A stretch of 37,162 bases of DNA from Oscillospiraceae bacterium. GTDB lineage: Bacteria; Bacillota; Clostridia; Saccharofermentanales; Saccharofermentanaceae. Under the pieces are notes generated by a model that made no database searches, was not told the DNA's origin, and saw nothing but the letters and a program-made list of their open reading frames with translations. Of this stretch, positions 22,655 through 30,944 are shown in pieces. A program made the position numbers and the translations under genes. The stretch lies in NCBI GenBank assembly GCA_902787975.1, contig CADAIP010000020.1, positions 1-37,162 on the forward strand, given 5' to 3'. Each line of letters opens with the position of its first letter. Within the stretch, counting starts at the first letter, position 1.

Positions 22655-24505
22655 TTATACCGACCAGCCTTTTGATAAGGCATCGTTCAGTCTTCTGTAC
22701 ACTTCTTCCTGTGCCGCAGAGATAAATGTATCCGGATTGCATTTGGAGTATTCTTCCATGTACTGCCTCCATGCAGTATCGAAATCTCCGGCCAGTACAA
22801 GCTGTGGAAGCCACTTGTGTTTGCACTCGCCCATCTGCTGCCATGCATAACCTTCGGGAGTGTCACTCGTAAGATTATTCGACCAGGTATAGAGCGGCGT
22901 CCACGGCATATGTTCCACATTGACTGATCCGATAAATTCGACATAGTTATCCACGCCGTATGCCTCAAAACACCTGACTACTGCTTCAGGAAGAGTTGAC
23001 TGGTATTCCAATGGCTGTTCTTCTGGCCTCATGCGGTTGATACCGTCACGGCTCATTCCATGCCAGTTAGGCAGATAAGAATACTCGCATGAATGCTTTA
23101 CCTTAAAGCCGCTGTCACTCCAGTTTGCCCGCATATCAGGAGACCTGAAGAAAAGGCCCGTACTGTCGACATAGTAATCGACGCCTTCTATTCCCCAGAA
23201 TCTCAGATCGTGTACCTCCTGAGAGAGAAGATCGTTCATGAACCTGAATGCAAGATCAGGATCAAGGCAGCCGGTGGTAACTGCAGCTCCCGAAGAATAA
23301 TTTATCTCGTATCCGTATGTGTGCCACTGCTGGGTCATTCCTTCTTTGGCGACAAGGCCAAGCGGGACATAATCACAGCCGATTTCACTAAGCGTATATG
23401 TACTGCCGTCTGATGCAGTTCTGTATGTCATAAAAGAACCGGGAATGCTGTATGCAAAATCCCAATACTGATCGAACATTCCGAGCACTCTGCCCGATGA
23501 AAGCTTCGTGATGTATTCATCGTAATTCTGTGTGGCAAAATCAGGATCCACCATTCCCTTTTGGTATTCCTCGTTAAGTTTTCTGAAATACATCTTCGCT
23601 GTATCTGTCGTGTTGTAATCGACCACAACGGGATCGTACGGACCATCATCAACATTGACTATTGCGCATCCCTCATTCGGATAGCCGTCAAGGTACATCG
23701 GCGCGCTTTCAATACAGTAATATCTCCAATTGTCGCAAAGCGCCGTATAGGGAATTACGGTCTCACCGTCAGGCATCTCGGGATTTGCCTCAGCATATCT
23801 TTCGAGAATATCGAAATACTGGTCAAGCGTCTCTATCTCAGGGTAACCCGCCCACTCAAGAACACGGACCTGGATCCAGAAAGCAGCACCGTTGTGAACG
23901 GTTTCAGTGTTCATTCCATAGTGGTTATCGAAAACGTCTGCCCAGTAAATATGTCCGTCGTCCTGGCGGAACATATCCCATTCGGCATCGGAATAAAGTT
24001 CCTTAAGATTCGGATAGATCTCAAGATAAGGATCCCATGCTACAAGAAGATCATTCTGATATAGCTTTTCGATATCCGGTCCTGCATAAATAAAATCAGG
24101 AAGATTACCTGAAGCAATGATCGTATCTATGGCTTCCTCTTCTGTCATCGCGGGAAGATATGACTCCGTGACGCGCACACCGGTCTTTTGAGCAATGAGT
24201 TCACGGATCTCGTTATCGTAAGTTTTCTCGCTGCCTGCCATGGCGATAAACATCGTCATGTCCGTGATACCGTCATTCCGTGGATTAGTGGGCGCAGGCT
24301 TATCAACAGGGTTAGTCGGATCAGACGGTTCGGTCGGATCCGGATAGATTTGAGGAGTTGAAGTTTCTGCCGTTCTTAATTCCGGCTTAGATTCCTCATC
24401 ACTGTACTCGCGTCCCGAATGGGTCTTTCTTGAACTGCATGAACAAAAAGAAAGCAGCATCGTGAATGCCATCACGCCTGCTGCTATTTTAGTAAACCTT
24501 TTCAT
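22655..24505 (-). CDS. Extracellular solute-binding lipoprotein
   Basis: A 616-residue ABC-transporter binding-protein type lipoprotein. It begins MKRFTKIAAGVMAFTMLLSF followed by CSCSS, a signal peptide with a lipobox cysteine (21 or 23). A Pro/Thr/Asp-rich linker (about 40-75, DPTEPSDPTNPV) leads to a periplasmic-binding fold (MTMFIAMAGSEKTYDNEIRE, TGVRVTESYLPA, GNLPDFIYAGPDIEKLYQND), as in the large sugar- or oligosaccharide-binding (LplA-like) family. No permease or ATPase genes lie beside it, so it is an orphan that must share a transporter elsewhere, or act as a sensor. GGAAGGA precedes ATG 24505. Substrate unknown; the large size suggests an oligosaccharide. Confidence 0.85.
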   Translation of the reverse strand: MKRFTKIAAGVMAFTMLLSFCSCSSRKTHSGREYSDEESKPELRTAETSTPQIYPDPTEPSDPTNPVDKPAPTNPRNDGITDMTMFIAMAGSEKTYDNEIRELIAQKTGVRVTESYLPAMTEEEAIDTIIASGNLPDFIYAGPDIEKLYQNDLLVAWDPYLEIYPNLKELYSDAEWDMFRQDDGHIYWADVFDNHYGMNTETVHNGAAFWIQVRVLEWAGYPEIETLDQYFDILERYAEANPEMPDGETVIPYTALCDNWRYYCIESAPMYLDGYPNEGCAIVNVDDGPYDPVVVDYNTTDTAKMYFRKLNEEYQKGMVDPDFATQNYDEYITKLSSGRVLGMFDQYWDFAYSIPGSFMTYRTASDGSTYTLSEIGCDYVPLGLVAKEGMTQQWHTYGYEINYSSGAAVTTGCLDPDLAFRFMNDLLSQEVHDLRFWGIEGVDYYVDSTGLFFRSPDMRANWSDSGFKVKHSCEYSYLPNWHGMSRDGINRMRPEEQPLEYQSTLPEAVVRCFEAYGVDNYVEFIGSVNVEHMPWTPLYTWSNNLTSDTPEGYAWQQMGECKHKWLPQLVLAGDFDTAWRQYMEEYSKCNPDTFISAAQEEVYRRLNDALSKGWSV

Positions 24506-24598
24506 ACGCGTATCCTTCCCCGTTTTTCTTTAAGGTTAGCACGCATGCCGGAAACGAAAAAGAGGACAAACTCTAGCGTTTATACCGCTAAATCTTTT

Positions 24599-24865
24599 TT
24601 ACTTTCCTGTCTGGTCGACAAGCTTTCCGGAAGCCGGTTCATTCGGATTGTAATCTTCCGGATGAATATAACCTACGGTAAAGCTCTCTTTCTCTTCTTT
24701 TTTCAATTTGTCGCGGCTTCTGTCGTAATTGATACCGATAGAATAACGCGATGAACTTGCAATGCTGTTTCCGATGTCATTGGATTTATCAAGAAGCGAT
24801 GCGAAGATAAGGCATGCAAGTCCGAATCCCAATCCGATCGCAAGTATAAATGCTAATACTTCCAT
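24599..24865 (-). CDS. Small single-TM protein
   Basis: An 88-residue protein with one N-terminal membrane helix (about 3-25, LAFILAIGLGFGLACLIFASLL) and a charged cytoplasmic tail ending in a polar, proline-containing stretch. No family recognised. It starts three bases after the stop of the zinc-ribbon membrane protein with AGGAG in the overlap, so it is coupled to it and probably works with it. A TAGCG-N7-CGCTA inverted repeat (24574-24590) lies just beyond its stop. Confidence 0.65.
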   Translation of the reverse strand: MEVLAFILAIGLGFGLACLIFASLLDKSNDIGNSIASSSRYSIGINYDRSRDKLKKEEKESFTVGYIHPEDYNPNEPASGKLVDQTGK

Positions 24866-24868
24866 ACC

Positions 24869-26095
24869 TTACTCCTGTCTCTTCTTTACGAAGTTAAAAA
24901 TAGATTGTGCCTGCGTAAGATTGATACTCTTGATGACTTTTCTGATCTTCGTGATCCCGAGTGTGAACATACCGATCGCAGCTGCAATAAAGAATGCAAT
25001 GATCTTGCCTCTGCTGTCAGATGATGAACTCGAATGACTTGAAGACGTAAACATCGCTTCAAGTATCGGCTTTAGCACAATGAAAGATACAACGGTCAAT
25101 GCGATGCCGGTAATTGCAAGCAGTGTAAAGAACAACACCTTGTTCCACGGCACGCCGCAAACCACTTTTCCGGTTTGTCCATTGACGAGGATGGTGTTGT
25201 GCTTACCCTTGTAATAGTAGGTTACAAACCATGCCGGGAACATCGCATATCTTAAGTTGTTGTAATTGATCTTGGTCAACGTATTTGATGCGATTACCTT
25301 TTTATTCGAAGCACCTTTGATACTGTCTAAAACGATCTGGTTAAAGTACTCATTTGCGCGGCGGCACGCAGCACTCCTCAAGTCGCCATAAGTAACGTCA
25401 GAAACATTCGAATAGAATCCCAAAAGATAGTCCTCATCGAAAGCTTTCATATCAGCATAATTGAACGGTTCAAGTCTAGAGCTGCTCTCGTCGGATAACA
25501 TTTTCGAAGCGTCCAAAGGAAGTTCGGATAAATTCATGCGTCCGGCTCTTCCATAGTAAACGGTCCTGGAATGCTTGCCGCTTCCGACGATACCGCTGAC
25601 TACAACGGACGCTTTGTGATCTACGTCAACGACCCAGTAAGGGATGTAAATTCCGCGCACGTTTTCAGCCTCAAAATGCTTGATTGATTTCGGAATGAAC
25701 ATGCCCTTTTTGAAGCGCTGACGGATCGACTCGACAGCATCGTCCTTGCTTATCTTGAACGGAATAATATACTTAGGTCTCTTGTGCTTCGAGATCCTGT
25801 TAAATACGACCGTCGAGCTGCCGCAGTAAATGCACTTCGTCGAAGCCTCCGAACCATTGATGATGACTTCACCGCCGCAAGTGTGACAGGTATAAACATA
25901 GCAGTCCATGAATTCCGCAGAATCGGTTCCGTAAACATCGTTCATCGACTCTGCTTTTTGAGCGTATAAGCTCTCCTTCTCTTCAGCCGTGAATTCCTCC
26001 GGCCTGAATTCGCTTCCGCAATGATCGCACACGAGCATCTGTTTAGCCGGATCGAAAACAAGCTGCCCCGCGCAGTTCTTACACTGAGTAATCAT
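24869..26095 (-). CDS. Zinc-ribbon (TFIIB-type) membrane protein
   Basis: A 408-residue protein. It has two zinc ribbons at the N-terminus: CKNCAGQL...CDHCGSEF (Cys5, 8, 23, 26) and CHTCGGEV...CIYCGSST (about 70-90). A mixed alpha/beta region (IPFKISKDDAVESIRQRFKK, IYIPYWVVDVDHKASVVVSG) follows, then two TM helices (about 320-343 and 367-387), with a Ser/His-rich stretch between them. Proteins like this are common in Clostridia and carry the TFIIB zinc-finger label, but no function is established to my knowledge. AGAGGAG precedes ATG 26095. It forms an operon with the 88-residue TM protein. Confidence 0.75.
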   Translation of the reverse strand: MITQCKNCAGQLVFDPAKQMLVCDHCGSEFRPEEFTAEEKESLYAQKAESMNDVYGTDSAEFMDCYVYTCHTCGGEVIINGSEASTKCIYCGSSTVVFNRISKHKRPKYIIPFKISKDDAVESIRQRFKKGMFIPKSIKHFEAENVRGIYIPYWVVDVDHKASVVVSGIVGSGKHSRTVYYGRAGRMNLSELPLDASKMLSDESSSRLEPFNYADMKAFDEDYLLGFYSNVSDVTYGDLRSAACRRANEYFNQIVLDSIKGASNKKVIASNTLTKINYNNLRYAMFPAWFVTYYYKGKHNTILVNGQTGKVVCGVPWNKVLFFTLLAITGIALTVVSFIVLKPILEAMFTSSSHSSSSSDSRGKIIAFFIAAAIGMFTLGITKIRKVIKSINLTQAQSIFNFVKKRQE

Positions 26096-26178
26096 AATAA
26101 ACTCCTCTTATCCCCTGATAATCTATCAAGCAGATTATATCAGAAAAAGGAAGATGCGATTTATCCTGTTTCCCGGGT

Positions 26179-26266
26179 TGTACATTTTATCCCGAAAAAT
26201 GAGTGTTTGGTGCACAAATCCGGCTTTTGGTGTACATAACACCTGCGAAAATCCATTTTGTGTACA
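26179..26266. promoter_or_regulatory. Cluster of TGTACA-like sites upstream of the zinc-ribbon gene
   Basis: The roughly 290-nt gap between 26096 and 26383 has no gene. It holds TGTACA at 26179, TGCACA at 26211, TGTACA at 26231 and TGTACA at 26261, three of them in a TTTKGTGYACA context. Spacings of 32, 20 and 30 bp are near whole helical turns. Possible multi-site operator. Confidence 0.35.
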
Positions 26267-26320
26267 TCGGCGTCCCCGCGAAAAACAACCACCCGGGCAG
26301 TTGATCACAATATGATAAGA

Positions 26321-26342
26321 GACTGCCTCCTATGAGACAGCC
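26321..26342 (-). terminator. Terminator after the ABC permease gene
   Basis: Minus-strand hairpin GGCTGTCTC-N4-GAGGCAGTC, nine pairs, then TCTTATCATATT. Same GAGACAGCC arm as the hairpins at 3104 and 7280. Confidence 0.7.
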
Positions 26343-26383
26343 CCTTTCACAAACTCAATCTATACCCTATTACTATGTCGTTA

Positions 26384-28759
26384 TTATTCGGCTACGAGCA
26401 TGTTATATGCTTCGATCTTCCTGATCCTTCTTGTCTGCAAGAGCGCAAGCAGGAAAGATACAACTGTAAGGCCTGCTCCGATTGCCACTACGCCGGGTAC
26501 CGGAATCGCGAAGTCGCACTTCATGAGACCGAACGAACGCATGAACAATGAGATATAAGGATTTGCCACATTGTACGATACGATTGAGAAAACGATTGCT
26601 GATGCGATTACCGCAGGCATGAAGCTTAATGCTGTCTGGAGCATGAGGCTTCCTGATGTGTAACCCAATGCCTTATAGATTCCGTAGTCCTTACGCTTGT
26701 GATATACGAGCGACTTGATGAGAAGGAACAAGATCAATGCGATTACAACAACTGAGATGGAGCACATTATGACGAGCATCATTGCAGAAATTCCCTGGAA
26801 TGTTGTCATGGCTCCGCCGATCATCTTGTAGAAGTTCATCGTGCTGATGATGTGATTGTCATACTTGTCCTCACACTCCTCAAGGATACGGTTTACTTCA
26901 TCAATATTCTCATCTACGCTGTCAGACTCTTCTGTGAGATCAAACCAGTACCAGCCGGGAATATTGTCGATATCCATGATGTGGTCTGCTGCCTTGTAAG
27001 AGAAGATCGCTTCACGGCCTCCGTTATTCGTAGTCTGGATAAAGCCCGTGATGAGATAATTGTATGAATTATCACCGTAGTCGATCTTGATCTCGTCACC
27101 GATATCAAAGCCGTATGCCTTTGCAAAAGAGCCGCTTACCGCAATCTCATTATCGAACTCGGGAAGTCTTCCCTTGTAGCAGAGATTGGTGTTATTCATT
27201 TTCGAGAGATCCTTAACGATATAGCAGAACAGACTCTCCTCATCGTTATAGTAAACGTTCATGTTGATGATCTCTCTGATGTTCTTTATGTCAGACCTGT
27301 TCTCGAGATAATCAAGGACTTCTTCCCTTGTATCATAATCAGAAGTAACAACACCTGCACAGATCTCTGTTGCAAGGATATCAAGCTTCGGCTTGCGGCT
27401 GAAATTCTCGTAAAGGAGAAGAGAGATCACGCAGCAGAAGATCATGAATCCGAGCACAAAGAATGTGATCACGTTCTGCTTCATGTTGCCGAAGAAAGTC
27501 TTCATTGCAAGGCTTGCATTAAGGCCCAAAGAAGTCTTTGTGAGGTCAACATGATTCTTCTTGAAATTGTGTGATTCAACACCTTCTCTGAGTGCAACGA
27601 TCGGAAGGATCTTTGATACCTTAGCTGCACAGATAACTGTGACGATAAGAGTAAACAAGATTATGTATGCTACCGGGATCAATGTTGCCGGAAGATTGAA
27701 GGATGCAGCATAAGGAACACCCATCTGTCCGATAATGATCGAAGCGAAAGCCGGCATTACCAGATATGCAAGAACGATACCGATGATGCTTGCTATAGCG
27801 GCAATGATCGAGAACCAGATTACAAGAGAATTCTTGATATCTTTTCCTGTATAGCCGATTGCCTTAAGAGCACCTAACGTCTTCATGTTCTCTCTGATGT
27901 AGTTGCTGATGCTGTTAGCGAGCATCATGGCTACTGCAGCAATAATGAGTGATGTTGCAACCAGGAAAGAAACTGCGATGATAAGTCCTATGAATGTTCT
28001 GTTGCTGATGACACCGTCGATATCATAGCCTTCGATAACTGCAAAGGGATTGACCTTGAGCAGTTCGTTGTATGCCTTGATCCTGAATTCGCCGTTCTTC
28101 ACACCTTCCTTAAGGTCAAAGATCACATTGATATTCTCGAATTCTTCGTGAGTGTCATTCCAGAGTTCTTCATAACTGTCGTTATCGATTACGAGTGCGA
28201 ACAGCGCAGTGTTGTTGCAGCCGCCGTATACGACATTTGTAAAACCTCTAACCTTGTAGCTGTATGTCTTGCCTGAATTTGTGATCTCAAATGTATCACC
28301 GGTATTAAATCCGCCGGAAGTATTAAACTGGTAAGGAAGATATACATAGTTTTCAGTGATCGACGTATCCTCCGTGATTACTTCAAAAGTATTCATCGGT
28401 CTTTCGAAAGCGGAATCATCACAGATATCTACTGATATTACAACTTCACCATTACCGAACTTTATCGGATGATTTGTAAGCTTAAGATCGTGATAAGCAT
28501 AGTAACTGTCTGTATCTTTTTCGAAAAGTTCTGCGATCTTTTCATCAGTAAATCCGTCAACGTTTCCGGCAATGCTGATGTATCCGTCACCGCCGTTAAG
28601 TCTTTCTGCTTCTCTGCTTACAGAAGGATAGCAATCCATAAATATGAGAAGTGATATACCGATCAGACATGTAGCGATAACCATCAGGAAGAACAGTCCG
28701 ATCGACGTACCTCTGTTTTTTCTGAGGTTCGATTTTGTAAGTAATAATGCCTTGTCCAT
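26384..28759 (-). CDS. FtsX-type ABC transporter permease
   Basis: A 791-residue permease with two copies of the MacB/FtsX layout. One TM (about 16-36), a large extracytoplasmic domain (about 40-255) and three TMs (about 262-385) are followed by a TM at about 428-450, a second outer domain (about 460-665) and three TMs (about 672-785). KTLGALKAIGYTGKDIKNSL and YGIYKALGYTSGSLMLQ are the paired FtsX-domain coupling loops. Such mechanotransmission-type permeases work with one ATPase and expel or sense peptides, lipids or antibiotics. ATG 28759 follows GGGGTGG; a GTG three codons earlier is less likely. It starts 2 nt after the ATPase gene. Confidence 0.9.
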   Translation of the reverse strand: MDKALLLTKSNLRKNRGTSIGLFFLMVIATCLIGISLLIFMDCYPSVSREAERLNGGDGYISIAGNVDGFTDEKIAELFEKDTDSYYAYHDLKLTNHPIKFGNGEVVISVDICDDSAFERPMNTFEVITEDTSITENYVYLPYQFNTSGGFNTGDTFEITNSGKTYSYKVRGFTNVVYGGCNNTALFALVIDNDSYEELWNDTHEEFENINVIFDLKEGVKNGEFRIKAYNELLKVNPFAVIEGYDIDGVISNRTFIGLIIAVSFLVATSLIIAAVAMMLANSISNYIRENMKTLGALKAIGYTGKDIKNSLVIWFSIIAAIASIIGIVLAYLVMPAFASIIIGQMGVPYAASFNLPATLIPVAYIILFTLIVTVICAAKVSKILPIVALREGVESHNFKKNHVDLTKTSLGLNASLAMKTFFGNMKQNVITFFVLGFMIFCCVISLLLYENFSRKPKLDILATEICAGVVTSDYDTREEVLDYLENRSDIKNIREIINMNVYYNDEESLFCYIVKDLSKMNNTNLCYKGRLPEFDNEIAVSGSFAKAYGFDIGDEIKIDYGDNSYNYLITGFIQTTNNGGREAIFSYKAADHIMDIDNIPGWYWFDLTEESDSVDENIDEVNRILEECEDKYDNHIISTMNFYKMIGGAMTTFQGISAMMLVIMCSISVVVIALILFLLIKSLVYHKRKDYGIYKALGYTSGSLMLQTALSFMPAVIASAIVFSIVSYNVANPYISLFMRSFGLMKCDFAIPVPGVVAIGAGLTVVSFLLALLQTRRIRKIEAYNMLVAE

Positions 28760-28761
28760 GA

Positions 28762-29517
28762 TTACCACCCCATCGTTGCAAGGAAATCATTGAGCTTCTG
28801 ATGACGCTCTTTATCACCTGTTACATACTTGCCGAGGTTGCACTCGCCTGCGATCTCACCGTCTTTAACGTAAAGGATCCTGTTGCCTCTTCTTGCACTT
28901 GAGATATCGTGTGTGACCATTACGATCGACTGGCCCTTCTCATTGAACTTTGTAAGTGTATCAAGTACTGCCTTACCTGTCTGTGAGTTAAGAGCTCCTG
29001 TAGGCTCGTCAGCGAAAACAAGTTTCGGATCGTTGATCAATGCTCTTGCGATACCGACTCTCTGTGCCTCACCGCCTGAGATCTGTGTGGGGAACTTATT
29101 CCAAAGAGCCTCATCGATGTTAACTGCCTTAAGGATCTCACCTGCTTTGTTAATAAGTGTCTTCTTATCTTTATAGATCAGAAGTCCTGCTGCCATGATG
29201 TTATCCAAAACACTCATTGACTCAACGAGGTATACCTGCTGGAAAACGAATCCGCAGTGGCTTCTTCTGAAGAGTGCGAGTTCATCTGTATTCATCTTTG
29301 TGATCTCTGTTCCGCAGAATGAAACTGAACCTAAAGTCGGCTTATCCATTCCGGAAAGAGAATAGAGAAGAGTTGACTTACCTGCGCCTGATGCGCCCAT
29401 GATGATCGTGAAGTCACCTTCATATATTTCGAGGTTTACGTTTCTTAATACGTGCTGCTGTACTCCGCCATTGGAGAATGTCTTGCAAAGTTTCTTAGTT
29501 TCAATAATGTTTTTCAT
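28762..29517 (-). CDS. ABC transporter ATPase (MacB/LolD type)
   Basis: A 251-residue nucleotide-binding protein. Walker A GASGAGKST (about 40-48), Q-loop VFQQVYLV, signature SGGEAQRVGIARAL, Walker B LVFADEPTGALNSQTG with the TGAL block typical of the LolD/MacB group, and H-loop VTHDIS are all present. It drives the FtsX-type permease encoded right behind it. ATG 29517 has GGAGGT eight bases upstream; the 13 in-frame codons before it run over that site. Four 11-bp-spaced repeats at 29559-29597 probably form the operator of this two-gene unit, likely for one of the OmpR-type regulators at 32195 or 35100. Confidence 0.92.
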   Translation of the reverse strand: MKNIIETKKLCKTFSNGGVQQHVLRNVNLEIYEGDFTIIMGASGAGKSTLLYSLSGMDKPTLGSVSFCGTEITKMNTDELALFRRSHCGFVFQQVYLVESMSVLDNIMAAGLLIYKDKKTLINKAGEILKAVNIDEALWNKFPTQISGGEAQRVGIARALINDPKLVFADEPTGALNSQTGKAVLDTLTKFNEKGQSIVMVTHDISSARRGNRILYVKDGEIAGECNLGKYVTGDKERHQKLNDFLATMGW

Positions 29518-29558
29518 GTCTTGCGACCTCCTTATGGCATAAGAATACTTTTTCAACC

Positions 29559-29597
29559 CTTAAATGCCTTTAAGAGAATCTTAAATAGTTCTTAAAT
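29559..29597 (-). promoter_or_regulatory. OmpR-family-type operator: four direct repeats of 11-bp period
   Basis: TTAAAT (29560), TTAAGA (29570), TTAAAT (29581) and TTAAAT (29592) on the plus strand. On the minus strand these read TTTAAGA-N4-TTTAAGA, then CTTAAAG and TTTAAGG. Spacing of 11, 11 and 10 bp is that of PhoB/PhoP-like boxes. They sit 42-80 bp upstream of the ATPase start codon. Confidence 0.55.
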
Positions 29598-29637
29598 CGC
29601 GACTTCAAGTATAAAACAAAATAGAGCACAATCAAAA

Positions 29638-29660
29638 AGGGATGCCATTAAGACATCCCT
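29638..29660 (-). terminator. Terminator after the 29684-30214 gene
   Basis: Minus-strand hairpin AGGGATG-N9-CATCCCT followed by TTTTTG. It separates the upstream genes from the ABC operon, so that operon needs its own promoter. Confidence 0.85.
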
Positions 29661-29683
29661 CTTATATATAATATTATATCTGA

Positions 29684-30214
29684 TCAAATAAATGAATCTG
29701 CGTTCTCAACATAATCCCTGCTTAGTTCTTCGCCGTTCATCCTTACGATCAATTTGATCAATTCATCAGCACCGAAAACTTCAGAACCATTGATGGCGAT
29801 CAGGATGTCATGCGGGAATACTGAATCGAAGAACTTCTCAGTGCGGAGCTGCTCTACTGCATCTGCGATGCACCCGTAAACCTCATCCATTGCCAAGCCG
29901 GAAGCATAACCTTCGTTGAGGAAAGAGAGTGTCTTCTCGAAGCAATCCGGATCGGGAACGATATACATCTCAACTTCGCAGAATCTGTAATACCAGGGAT
30001 CAGCATCGTCATCATCGTCCTTCATGCGTCTTTCCTGATTTTCTTCAGTATTTACGAAGACTGTGAAAGAATAATCATCACCAAAGCCTGTGGTGTTGTC
30101 TGCATCAATGGAAATGACAGTGATATCTTCATCGCCATATTCTTTTACCAGCGCAGGAATACCTTCCTTGAGTGCATCTTTTACCAGTCCGGTTAACTCA
30201 TCTCTGTAATGCAT
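29684..30214 (-). CDS. Acidic protein of unknown function
   Basis: A 176-residue soluble, strongly acidic protein, with a run DDDDDADPWYYRFCEVEMY near residues 75-95. No signal peptide, TM segment or known motif. ATG 30214 is chosen (GGGAGG eight bases upstream) over an in-frame ATG nine codons earlier. It begins 30 nt after the antitoxin gene higA, so it may be cotranscribed with the toxin-antitoxin pair. Its size and acidity would suit an immunity-like or inhibitor protein, but I see nothing to prove that. Confidence 0.6.
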   Translation of the reverse strand: MHYRDELTGLVKDALKEGIPALVKEYGDEDITVISIDADNTTGFGDDYSFTVFVNTEENQERRMKDDDDDADPWYYRFCEVEMYIVPDPDCFEKTLSFLNEGYASGLAMDEVYGCIADAVEQLRTEKFFDSVFPHDILIAINGSEVFGADELIKLIVRMNGEELSRDYVENADSFI

Positions 30215-30244
30215 AAAATAGACCTCCCGAATTAAAAGCAAACA

Positions 30245-30538
30245 TTATGCTGAGTATGGGATTATTTTATCAAACTCTTCCTTCTGATTCTCCTTCAAAA
30301 TCCGAATATCAATATCATTTTGAATATCCAGGAAATACTTATCTGTTAATCCGAAGTATTTAGCTAATCTTAGCGATGTATCAGCAGTAACCTTCCTTTT
30401 GCCATGAAGGATCTCTAATACTCTTGAAGTAGGAACACCTATATCTTTGGCTAATTTATATGCAGTAATATCAAGAGGATCCATAAACTCCTCTTTTAGT
30501 ATTTCCCCTATCGTCGGCGTTGGTATCTTCTTGTTCAT
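30245..30538 (-). CDS. higA: HigA-type antitoxin (XRE family)
   Basis: A 97-residue helix-turn-helix protein: IGEILKEEFMDPLDITAYKL is the VapI/HigA N-terminal block and LAKDIGVPTSRVLEILHGKR is the HTH, followed by TADTSLRLAKYFGL. It binds and neutralises HigB and represses the operon. It lies 13 nt downstream of higB, the usual toxin-first order of higBA, with GGAGAT before its ATG at 30538. Confidence 0.9.
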   Translation of the reverse strand: MNKKIPTPTIGEILKEEFMDPLDITAYKLAKDIGVPTSRVLEILHGKRKVTADTSLRLAKYFGLTDKYFLDIQNDIDIRILKENQKEEFDKIIPYSA

Positions 30539-30551
30539 TGTGTTTATCTCC

Positions 30552-30833
30552 TTAATGATAATCAGTTATTTCAACGTTGTAACAATCATTGTTTTCATAT
30601 CTAAAACAAATTCTGAATTGATCGTTTATTCTTATACTATATTGTCCTCTCCTGTCTCCTTTTAGTTGTTCAAGATGATTCGCCGGAGGGACTCTCAAAT
30701 CATCCAGACATCTTGCATTATTTATCATAATCAGTTTTCTCAAAGCTACTCCTTGAATTGATTGAGGCAATCTTCTTGAGAACTCCTGATTAAAGATTCT
30801 TTCAGTCTCTTTATCGGCAAAACTCTTTATCAT
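30552..30833 (-). CDS. higB: HigB-type toxin (RelE superfamily)
   Basis: A 93-residue RelE/HigB-like mRNA endonuclease: MIKSFADKETERIFN at the start, RKLIMINNARCLDDLRVPP in the middle and RGQYSIRINDQFRICFRYEN near the end, the RIN.Q.RI.F block of the family. It cuts mRNA on the ribosome when free of HigA. The frame is open for 23 more codons upstream, but those lie in a perfect promoter, so ATG 30833 is the start. No ribosome binding site is visible and the -10 box ends six bases before the ATG, so the mRNA is probably leaderless. Confidence 0.88.
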   Translation of the reverse strand: MIKSFADKETERIFNQEFSRRLPQSIQGVALRKLIMINNARCLDDLRVPPANHLEQLKGDRRGQYSIRINDQFRICFRYENNDCYNVEITDYH

Positions 30834-30839
30834 AAAACA

Positions 30840-30868
30840 ATTATATCTGCAACGCGTATATATGTCAA
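30840..30868 (-). promoter_or_regulatory. Consensus promoter of higBA
   Basis: TTGACA (30868-30863), 17-nt spacer, TATAAT (30845-30840): both boxes and spacing are perfect sigma-A consensus. Only TGTTTT separates it from the higB ATG, so RNA would start at the start codon. Confidence 0.85.
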
Positions 30869-30944
30869 ACAGATATATCTTGTGCCAATGATCTAACAAC
30901 AAAATAAATATTCAAATCATATCTGTAAATGCTCGAAAAGACAG

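Noticed and set aside
24574..24590. TAGCG-N7-CGCTA as a strong terminator for the small TM protein
   Set aside because: The stem is only five pairs and the T run lies on the plus-strand side, opposite to the gene; kept as a note only.
30834..30902. Longer HigB start 23 codons upstream
   Set aside because: The added region contains the perfect -35 and -10 boxes and has no ribosome binding site.
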